Assembly (NCBI GenBank): GCA_947359465.1
Contig: OX375878.1
Location: 74,382,416-74,446,415 of the forward strand
Direction of reading: 5' to 3'
DNA length: 64,000 nucleotides
Origin: Metellina segmentata
Taxonomy: Eukaryota > Arthropoda > Arachnida > Araneae > Tetragnathidae
This document shows positions 1-12,000 of the stretch, piece by piece. Position numbers and translations under genes: made by a program. The notes under the pieces are model-generated. The model saw nothing but the letters and a program-made list of their open reading frames with translations. It made no database searches and was not told where the DNA came from. The first letter of the stretch is position 1; each line of letters begins with the position of its first letter.

Positions 1-3000
1 TCCAATATCTTCAAGGTGATATTCAACTTTAAAATTCCGGATTATCTACAAAATAGAAAGAAAAAAAAAAGAGAAAACAGTCATTTAAAATCACGAGATA
101 CATTAATTCTACATTTGATAAAATTTCAGTGTAAAATCTACACTGTACTTGAGCAATTCACAGTGATAATGAAAAAACTTTGCTTTATACGAAACAAAAA
201 TGGGCATTGATCAATCATTGTTTAGATGATTATTGGAGACTACTTTAATAGACGTTAATGCTATAAATGATAAAAATTTTAATCCATTAACAGTGAAATA
301 TGCAATATACCTCAATTTTGGTCTGGAAAGTTACAAAATCGTATGCAAGTTTCAAAAACATTCTCATTTAACAGAAGATTTAAAACTAGAAACGGAACTA
401 ATTGCAAGCAAAAGTACAGGTCAGCACTAGACAAAAACAAAATACGAATTCACATAATCAGGGCATAAATATAAATATACTACATTACAGTTCTGTAAAT
501 GCCGTTTTTGTATCTACAGCAAGAATATCTTAATGTTTGAAAGAAATGGTTTAGTAAAAAAAAGTGTAATTAGTTCACACAACTGAAAAATATTTTGGGC
601 AAATCAATTTTAAAGATGAGGGCACAGATGATTGGATTTTGAAAGCATTCAGATATACTTGCAACCATTTTCAGTGTATTTAGGGTCTTGTATTACTTAG
701 CACTAAGGTCAGTTTTCCAAGTAATTTTTAGTTGCATGGGTTTATTAATCTCTTAGTAGTAGTAGGGACAATCTACATTGTATAATGAAGAAAATGATAA
801 GTACAATATCTTTAAATTAAAAGTTATAAACTTAAATATTTTGCTTTAGAGTAATTTGATGTTTTATCCTGAGCACCGCCCATTTACCTCAGTTACGACA
901 CAAAGCATCTCCAACTCGGCAAGCCTTTTTCCAATGCAACCTCTAACTCCAAAGCCAAAAGGCACAAAAGCATATGGATGAGGTTTTTCTTCTCTGTTTA
1001 ACCAACGTTCAGGAACGAACAAATCAGCATCCTTAAAATACGTTGGATCTGTAAAAAGTTGTTGGTAGGGCACTGTAGCAAGAGTCTAAAATAAAGGGAT
1101 CGAGCATTAATAAAATTGTAAAATATAATAAATAGATATGGTATGGTATTCATACAGAAACGTAGTTAAGATTTTAGTAATTGTTGGTTATCGCTTTTTA
1201 AATAAAGATAAATGTTTGGTTAAGGTAAAATAGAGTTAATTCTTTCTAGTTTGTCAACAACCGAAATTACACTTTTTTTACACATCTTCAGTGGTAATAC
1301 TATTAAAAATTAAAAAGATAAATAATATATTCAATTGTTTGTTTCTATTTATTAAAAATGTTATTTCTACTTTTGCAGCATACAAGATTATCAAAGATAT
1401 CTAATCTTAGAGACAAACTAGTTCTTTGGAAACGGCAGTTTCAAAAGCCTTCATAACATTTAAGCAAATTTAGTTAAATAATTTTAATAATTTTCTTGAT
1501 TGACTATAGCAAGTCATTATGCCAGGTATAAAATAAATTCTCAATCCTGAGGTTTCCAACTTTCATTTATACAATTTCAAAGTAATTTCAGGTGATTATT
1601 TCTGAGACATTTGTAATGAGTTTTCCTGGTAAACACAAACTCCATAGTAAAATTACCCATTTTAGAGCAGTCAGATTAGAGAACAGCAACATTAAAATGC
1701 GTATTAAAATTGCTTTGTGGCAGTCCAATTCAATGGCTAGCAAGATCACAATTTACAACTTAAAATTGATTTCCAAACAAACGTTATATACATCAAGGCT
1801 AAATGGGTATTCATACCTTGTTATTTGGACTTTTCCAGTGTTTTAAATTCCATACAACCCAGTTAAAATTGTTCTGATATAAACTTACAACTATTCAGTT
1901 TCTACACAATCTTTTCCTATAAATCAAATGTAGATTGCGCTAGTGTTTGTGGATAATGCACTTCCTGTAATTATTCCATGTCGAAAAAGGAAGCAAAATT
2001 AGCATCTTTCCATGGTTTATTTGATTACATTGAAAATTTATTTAACAAATAAAAGACAGTCATCTGATAGTCAAGTTCAACCAACTATTCAAAATGACTA
2101 ATATCCTTATAAAGATCAGGTACTTGGGCATGTGCAGTTATTAGGTATAACAAAATGGTAACCATGGTCATTAAATCCCAAGAATGCCTTGTATTTATTC
2201 ACTTAATCAAATTATAAAATATTAAATGCATTACCCCAGCAGGAACTCTGTATCCTGACAGCACTGTATCCCGTACAAGATGCCGAGCAGTACCTCCCAC
2301 AACAGGGTTCAACCTGAAAAATCCATTTTTATTCAAGACTAAATTTTACACAAACTACAGTTCTTATTTGGCATTTGTAAATTTCTATAGAAAAGAAAAG
2401 CCAAGATACACAATTGAAAAATTGAGTCATTTCTTTTGAAACTAACTAGATTAGGAAAGGTATTCCAATACTGAAGCTCTTGTTAAAACCATTATTTTTT
2501 TTAAAATTAAGTAGAAACAAATTTTTAAAACCCAACACTTAAAGAAAACAATGTTGGAGTAAAATATTATGTTCTACTGAACATAAGCAGTAATGGAAGT
2601 AAACTATCAAATGCAACAACAAAAAAAATAGACTACTTATTGGTGATAAAATTGTTTTTATAAATTTCACCCAAACACAAATCCTTTTAAAATAATTAGT
2701 TTCAATTTTATTTCAAATCTTGTTAATTTTCACATTGAAGTGTTCAACAAATATACCTGCTGATCATTGACCAAGAAAAAAATTGTAGCACATAAATATA
2801 CAAGTAAAATATTTCCAATAATTGACCCAAATTATATTGATAATTATTTTATCATAGATGCTTCTGAAATTAGAAAATAATAATGTCTAAAACCCAGAGA
2901 ACAGCATCAATATAATAATGTAATGACTAATAGTACATTATCAATGACTATAGTATAGGCATTTATTTAATGACAGACAAGCGCTTTTTCTAAACCAAAA

Positions 3001-6000
3001 TCTATACTTTTATAACGCATTTAAAGAGAATGGGCTCATAAAATTAAAGTATGAATTCAATATCAATGTTCTATAAGCATGTGATCCATATGATTTCTAC
3101 AAAATCTTAATATTACTTCACTTTAAGTGGATCTTTCAAACCTAGCAGCCAGTATATTTAGTTCTTGGAAATTCCTTTCAGTTTTTATGCATCACATGTT
3201 TGATAAAGACATTTGAATTGGATGAAAGTTATTCTTAGAGCGAGTTTTATCATTCTGGAATGTAACATGGTACCACATTAATCGGTTAAAAATTTTTTGT
3301 ATGGCAATTTGGCCAAACTGCACCAAATGTCAAGTAATATAGAACCCAAGTCGCCTATAGATTACAATAGGAAAACCCGAGCCACAGCCAGGGACATATG
3401 TAAGGAGGGGGCCGAGGGGGCCCGGGCCCCTCCTGAAATTTGGACTAAGCTCAATCATGATAACTTTATTTTGATTTTTTTTAAATCAAATTTGTATTCA
3501 TGGCGGAAACAATTTTCTTAAAAAATTTTATTATCTGGACACCATTTCTAAATTTAAAAACATTATATATAAGATACAAAGCTTTTAAATTATTTCGTTC
3601 CTTTCGAATTACTCTTTTAAGCTAACGATTATTATCCAAATCCACTTTTAAATAATAAGTAAACCTCTTATTTTAAAATTAGAATCAAAATTTAATTTGG
3701 GGAAATTTGCAGGGTGAAACTATTGACTAGGTGCACAACTCATTTTCTTTTCCCTTTTTCTTCCTCATAATAATGTAGATTACTAGAGAATCTCATTTTC
3801 GAGTTTTAGGAAAAGTCAAAACCCATCTCCAGAACTGAATCTTATTTAGTTTCTCTTTTAATTTATGGCAATAATAAGTTTGCATAGTACCGTATTTATT
3901 AATTGTTGTTACAAACAACTGCCTATTAAACCAAATTTTTGAAATTTTTTTATCGCATCATGAGGTAGTTAAAAGCAAGCACCTTCTATGGCAACAAAAA
4001 TGGAAGAAATGTGAAATTCTGCCTCAAACAGCCATAAGCTCCCTTGAAAAATGTGATAAAACATTCTTCCCACATATTTTCATACTATTCAAAATATTGG
4101 CGGTTCTTCCAGTCTCGTTGCGACCGAGGAAAGGAGTTTCTCAAGTTTGCAGAGACAGAAGACTTACTTACGAAATAAGACTTCAGAAACGAGACTAAAT
4201 GGACTGGCGCTACTTTCAATTCACAGACATTAAAATATCAGACGAAGAAGTTCTTGATAAGTTTGCCAGTTCAAAGTTCTCCGCAATTTGTCATTGTACA
4301 GGGTGTCCACTCTTAATCTTGACTAATAATGTCTTTACTAATATCTTAACCCGAAATAAACTCCCATATACGCCACTGGCCACAGCAACCCCCCAGAGAA
4401 ATGACTAGGTTGAAATTATACTTCTATAAAGCCAGATGTTAAAGGTTATAGCAACAATGGAGAATTCCGCCAATTACGAAATATGTTCAAATTAGCAATT
4501 AAAACCAAAACTTTTATTTACCACAGTAAAATTAGCATAGAAGTGACAGTGAAAGCTTGATTGGACCATGGTCATATTTTAGTAAGCAGCCATTTCCTGT
4601 AAAGCCGTTTTGGTTTCAAAATACAAGATTTCTTTGACCTATAGTTTGACAGAGCAAGGGTCATGATCAGTATACGCAATGGGCCAAAAGTAAAATTAAA
4701 AAAATAATAATAATAAAAAATAAAAAAAAACACCTCTGCATTCTAAAGTTAAATTGGACTTTTTCCATTTTCGAAAGAACTTGAATCAAAGTCAGCCTGT
4801 TTACTTGAAAAGAAGAATGATTGAGGAGTTCAATATTTAGGCAGTGTTTCAATAAACCCTTTTAAAACCAACCTTCAAGGCAAATAATTTCAAAAATATA
4901 TTGCAATAGAAATTCAATTTAGTCACACTAAAAAAAATTGAGCTCTTTTGTGTATGTTTATGTAGTTATTGTTCTTTAAAAAATGGATAGCTAGCTATTC
5001 CATAAATAAGCATTGTTTCATTCATCATTTATACTCAAGATGTGGTTAAAGAAATGAAAATAACCTTAATGACTCCTTCATACAAGCCTTTAAATATTTC
5101 AGTTCATTGTGGATTTCTGGAGTGATTTTGTCATCTTTGGAAGGCAGAAGTTTTATAATTTCTTGATATAAACGCTCTTGCTTCTCAGGATGTTTAGCCA
5201 AGCGATTAAGTAGAAAACCAACACTGTGAGCTGTCTGTAAAAATATCAAATTTATATACATTTTAATGAAATTTTCATTAAATATATAGTTTAATTTATA
5301 TCTATTTACATGCCAAAAATGTGAAAGCCAAGTTCAAGACTCATTTCCATGTATTCTTTTTATGCATTCCTAAATCTAACAGTATTAAATTTTAATATCT
5401 GCTTATATCAAAATATTACATTTTAATCCAATCAATACCTCTGAGGGTACCTGATCAGGGGGTTATCGGCTTCTGATTGGGATCTAAATTACGATATGTG
5501 TGAGTGAATGGATGTGTGAAAGGGACCTTCCTGTAAAACGGATGTGTCATGTATGAAGTCCAACCCTCCGGGGCAATGGCACCCCCAATTGGGCCATATA
5601 TGGCCCGCACGACAACAACATTTTTTAATCCAAACATTTGTTACAATTTCATCACAGTTTAATCCAAACATTTGTTACAATTTCATTATATTTCCACAAA
5701 AAACTTTAGATATTCCAAGACCCTATAGTAAAACATCAAATATATAACCCGATAGTAATCTATCCGCTGGCAATCAAGCATTGGGTCATGACACTATTTT
5801 AAATGTCCCAGGGCATCACAAGATCATTAAGTTTCTGCAATTGAATTCCATTGCCATTGTTCGATTAAATCAAATTAGCGACTAATGCCAATTTTTAAAT
5901 GTTCATGATCAAAGTTATACTTGATTTAAGCAGCTGTTGTACACGAATTTCTTATTTTAAGGTAGTTTTTTTATGGATAAAACTGAATAAAGAAATATTT

Positions 6001-9000
6001 TTACATAAAAATTAATATGCAGATAAGTTCTGTGACAAGAGTTTAAGATTATGCTCATTCATTAAACATTTGAAGATATATCGTTACCACCACGCCAAAG
6101 TCATCAATCTGCAATTTCTACTTGACTGCACCTTTGAGTCACCATTTCATGTTTTAAACTATAACAAGGCCACAAATCTGGATTTTTAGTGGAAACATCG
6201 ATTTTCACTAGAAAGCAACATTTGAATCATAACCTTATTTTCCCAGAAGCATCAAATCATTGAACCACTTTAAAAAGAAACATCAATTTTGCTGTTTGGA
6301 GCCTTTGGCGTGATGGTAACAATATAGTTCTCATCACAAAATTGTACGAAATTGATAACATTTTATACACATATTTTAGTGTTAAAGAAAATAAACTTAA
6401 GTTACAGCAAGGCAAAAAAGAAATAACTTTAAACAAATTGAAAAGATTCATTACCGTTTCAATACCAGCCATCAACAAATCAGCGACAGTAACCATAACA
6501 TCTTTAACATCCATATCATTGTTCACCATCATAGCTTGAATCAAAGTCAGCTGTTTTTGTTTATTCTTTTCTTTTTCCTTTAGATCATCCAAAGCCTTAT
6601 TGATATACTTGAAAGCAATTCTGAAAAAAATTGAAGATTACAAATCAAACTATACAAAAGTCAAGTTAGACAAGCTTTTTAAATAACAAATTTTATTTTC
6701 GTGTATAATTTTAAATTCACAGCAAACCAGAGCTAAAAAGGGATAACACAATTCAATGTATTTATATGAAAATGAAAAATAGTCTTACAAGTGCAGAAAT
6801 TTCTTCACTTGTAATTGTGAAGAAATTTTTGCGCAAGTATGCACACTAAATGTAAAAGATGGGGTTCATATTGAAATTATTGGAGCAAGCACACAATTTA
6901 ATATGAAGACAGAGCCTTAGACAAATTTTAAATACTGATATTTCTAGAAAACATTCATCCCTATCGATTGCTACCTTCCGTTTTGTTCTATGATACAAAT
7001 TGAGCAATTGTGATTGAACAGAAATTGACACTTGTTTACTTTCAAACGGCAACAAATATTAATATAAAATTGACAGTTAAGGGATTCCTTTGCTACTTAG
7101 TTTAAATATGCTTGATTTGAGTCATGCAGCAGCAGAATATTGTCAAAAATACATGGAAGACATCAATACTAATGAAATTTTTTTAGTACAACATGGAGCA
7201 ATGAGTTTAAAAGACGTAAAATAGCACAAAAAACAAGTAAAAATATGTTATGTTTAGCACAAAAAATATGCCGAACATCTTACAAGATAATGGGAAGAGA
7301 TTGAAGTAAACATTCAGATTCTCTTATTAAGGTAACATGACTGAAGCATGCATTTTACCATACATTTTATCTCTACAATTATAAAAGGAAGTGTTTGTCT
7401 GTGTGTATGCACTGTCCTGATGAATCTATGGCACTTACAGCAATCAAATTTGGCACACAGGCAGTCCAAATTTTTTGCAATTTTTGCGTGCGCGAGCCCG
7501 AATTTTAAAATTTAATCTAGAATATTTTTAAATTCATTTAATAGCATTAAATATATTTTTCTTTAGAATGGCAACAGCATAAAGAGATGACATATTCTAA
7601 ATTTATTTTTAGTTCCCCGTTTGATTTAGTGGTGGAATGATTCCTGCTGACAAAAAAAAGAAATAAAGTTTTAACTGGAGTTATGTAGTTCTTTTTTCTA
7701 TCTCCTAGATTGTTAAAGATGGAGTAAACATTTCAGTGGATTTGAAATCTGCGGAAAATTTCACATTAGATCGATACCTAAAAATACGATTTTCTTTAAA
7801 TGAATAATTTTTAAATTTTAACTTTTATATTTTTCCTATACGAATTTGATCTTTGCTGCCGAGAAATTAACAGATCCATTTCACGTGCTCAAACAATTCC
7901 AGTTTAGGAAAGCAAACAAATTTTTTTTAAATTGACATTAGTTCTTTTTGCAAAATTGAGATCGTTAAAAGTAGATTAAAAATTTCAATGGATTTCAAAT
8001 CTGTGGAAAATTTTACACTTGTAGATACCTTATACGTTTAATTTTCTTTAAATAAATAAATTTTCAATTAAATATTTATATTTTTGCAAGACATTGCGAC
8101 ATCACGCCAATTGGATCTCTTCGCAATTCCAATTTGGCTGCATTTGACAATGACGAGGTCATCACGGCGTTGCACGTGGTGTTGGCTGGTGACAACGGCC
8201 AACGCCTTGATGGCTGTTATATATCCAATAGGCTACAAATTCCCATTTTGTTTGTGGGTTAGCGAATAGTGGTCACAGAAAAGAACAGTCACTGGCAACG
8301 TTGTGCTAGCCACACAGTAGCTAGTTGGAAATAAGAATTCACACAAGTAAAAGTAAATAAAATACTGTTGTATATTTAGGATAATTTTATTTCATCTGAA
8401 GACATGAAAACAAAGGTATGGATGGTGTTATAAAAGGGTTGGAATACAAGGTATGAAATGTAAGCAACTATGTTTAGTCATATTAGCAATTTTAAAGTTG
8501 TGCTATATATGTGGGCCTACTAGTTTAGTGAATTTACTTACAATGCATATGAATCGCATGCTTTAGTAAACATTCTCCATGTAGGGGTTGTAAAATACTT
8601 CCAGAACTGTATGTGACCAGTAAAAGACTCCAACTTCACCATGCAATCGAATTGAGTCAAAACAGATTGTATCATCTTCATGCCATCCGAGTCTGGGGAC
8701 AAATCACTCTGCAAACAACCCAGTCTTGTATCAAGACCAATGTAAGCAACAGCTAAAGAAAAAAGAAACCAAGTAAGCATCCTACACAGAAAATCAGTTT
8801 TATAAAACTAAACATGATTCAACATATGCTTTTACAAAGTAATCCTTGATCTGATGTCAAGACATCAGAAATTATGCATTAAAATATTGTAAATTTTAAA
8901 CTAATATAACTAAATGGCTTGATTACATACATGTCTTTCATAGTTAAAAGAATATTTATACAAACTTAAAAAGCACACATTTTGTTTTTACCAATTGCTA

Positions 9001-12000
9001 TTTTCCAAGACCGTTTTTAAACAAACAATTTTTGAATTGGATAAAAAAAAACATTGATAATTTATGAAACACTGTTTAAACATTTTTCAATGAATTTCTA
9101 TTTTCATTAAGATTATGAATAAAATTGAGAAATAAATGCACTTACATTCTAAAGTCCATTTATACAATTCTACCATAAGATTAGGCACTTCATTGTTTGA
9201 ATCTTTAACTGTCCTGAATCTCTTGATGAGATCTCTTGCGACATCTTGCATAGGATCCAAATATGTGATAATAGCAGTAGGCTTTAGTAGATGCTTTTGA
9301 GTTTTTGTCCTTAATTCATGCCACTCTGTACCTTGCCTGTCAGTATGAAAATAAAAATAAAACAGGACTGCCTAAACTTTGGTTTTGCTTAAAAGACTAA
9401 CAAATATATATTTCCGATTATCATGCAGGAAATGTTTAAAAAAGCATTTGGTTGAAAATACTTGACCTTGCCAAAAGTAATGAATTAGTTGAAAAAATTT
9501 AGTGTACTTACACAGCTAAAAGCCCATTGGTATTAAACCAATCTTTTCTAGATTCTCTATATGCCTTGATCGAGGTAAATTCTACACGATATGGATATTT
9601 CCCTTCATTTCTGAGAATCTCTTTCAAGTCTTCAGCCCGAAAACAGACCACTATATTCAGATTCCCAACTTTTTCTCGTAGAATACTTCCAAGACGCCTC
9701 TGCTTATCCCTATTAGCAATATGTTGTTGGTCTAATCTGTAACGACCTGATAATAAACAAGTTGAATATAGTTATTAGATTGCGAACATTATAGACAACA
9801 ACCATTTAATGCGATGTTTGTAACTTTAAATCTGGATGAACAGAATATAATCACTCAGTTATGCGACAACTCACTAAACTGTTTTTCTAAATTCTAAAAG
9901 AAATTATTTTGAAGTTAAGCATGACGATAAATTTTATAAGAATCAAGAAAATACAGGTTTCATATAGATGTTCCTTTCTTAAATGTAATACTTTTTAACA
10001 GAAGTCAATCAATTTAAATTATTCCATTGTAATATGATGTTTGGACATTTTGCTCCAAGCTCATAATTTAGTAACATAATGGCCAATTAGACCCAATGTT
10101 CTCAACCTCCCTATACTTAATGAATACATAGTTGAGAAAATGTTATCAAAGAAGCAATCTTTCTGAAAATTATTTGTAGACTGAATCTAGTACTTCGAAA
10201 CAGGCAATTCCGAAATATAGGGTAACCTCAGAAGAGGAAACCCATGCAGACTATGCCTTTTATCTTTCAAGTGCATCATAACACATTGACATAGACAAAT
10301 ACTAGTAATAAGAAACGACAGCTCTTGCACATCTCGGCAACCTGGCTTACTCTAGGAAATCACTAAACTTTTTTGTTCTGGCAAGTAGGGGTTGGTTGAT
10401 TTAGGTTTTAGGGCATAAGGACCACATCAGGCCTACGCATAAAATGAGTCGATAAATGTATCACAAAAGGAAAAGAGGGATTGGGTAGGTAGTTAATTAA
10501 CGTTCAACCAGGCAACAACTCATTAGTATTGAAAGCTAGCACCATCAGAGGAAGTACCCAATTTAATATGAAGAAGTCTCCCTAGACAAATTTTAACCAT
10601 TGATATTTGTAGAAAACATTCATCCCTATGGATTGCTACCTTCTGTTTTGTTCTGCGATGTAAATTCTCCAATCGTGATTGGACTAGTTTTTTTTTTTAC
10701 AGGCGTACAACAGAAAATTACTGGAATTTGTGGGCACAGAAATAAAATTTCCGATAAAAAGGTTATTTTAGTTTTCAAACTTTAATACCACATTTTCCCT
10801 CAAAATTAACACCTCAATTAAAACACATTCAAGATTGAAAACTACAATAGATTAAATGCATGTATACAGTTAACTTCTTACTAGATTAAAATAACTATAC
10901 AATTTTGTTCATTTATAATGAGATATCATGGATGCTGTTTTATAAGAGTTATAACACAACACCAGCCAAGAAACATTACGTAAATACTCTTTGAGTACAA
11001 TTTTATTCCTGGGTGTCACAGAATGTCAAGATGTGACAACTCAACTCAGCTCAAACGGTTGCAAACATTGCTTGGATGCTGCAAAGTTCTTGCTTCTTAC
11101 GTTCTTAATAAACTTAATACGCGACACGATGTCAGAAATATAAGGACCCGATTAAATATATATGTAATAAGCCTGAGATGGAGACATTTAAGCCACCAGG
11201 AAAAATGCATTTCAGCTCCTGCAATGTCGCAGAAGCTTGGAAAAAGTGGCTTCAAAAGTTTGAAACTTTATGCACGCATCGGAGAAAACTAACAAGCACA
11301 ACAACATTAAGATTGCCATTTTGCTCAACCTCTTGAAAAGTTCCAAGACATCCTGAATAGCTTTGAAGGACATTGTATCCCGTGCAAAATTGTTGCGTAC
11401 GACATTTAAATTTTTTTTCGTGTAAGTAACAACTATTCACTGTAGGCAACTATTTAACCCAGTTGAAAACGCTCGCCGGGACTTGCAAATTCAGGGATCA
11501 GGAGGAAAGCCCGATTCGTGATCGTATTGTGCTCAGAATTAATGATTCGAGCCTGCAGGAATGGATGCTTCATGAACCGACATTAACCCTAAAGAAGGCA
11601 TCCGATTTCGTCAGAGCTGCTGAAGCAAGCAAGGAGCAGTTCCAATCCATGAAGAGCGTCTCTAGTTCCAGTCATGTATGTGCCGTAAAAGCATAGAGAT
11701 AAAAGGAATGATTTTAACGCCTCAACATACGATTGTAAAAAGTGTGGTCGAAATTACAGAAGAGCCCAGAGTCCGTCCTATGGGAAAGTATGCACAAAAT
11801 GCAAAAAGAAGAATCACTTTGCCATAGGGTGCAAAAAAGGTGAACATTCAAAGAACTGGAATGTGAACAAACCAACAATGAACTGTTTGTTGAAACCCTC
11901 ATTGTAGGACAAGCAAGTGAATTCCATAACAAAAATACTGATGCAACTTGGTATAAAACTATAGAATTGGTTATAAATAACAAAACAACTAGACTTAATT

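Noticed and set aside
4690..4735. A/T microsatellite as a regulatory element
   Set aside because: Simple low-complexity sequence within an intron; nothing supports a function.
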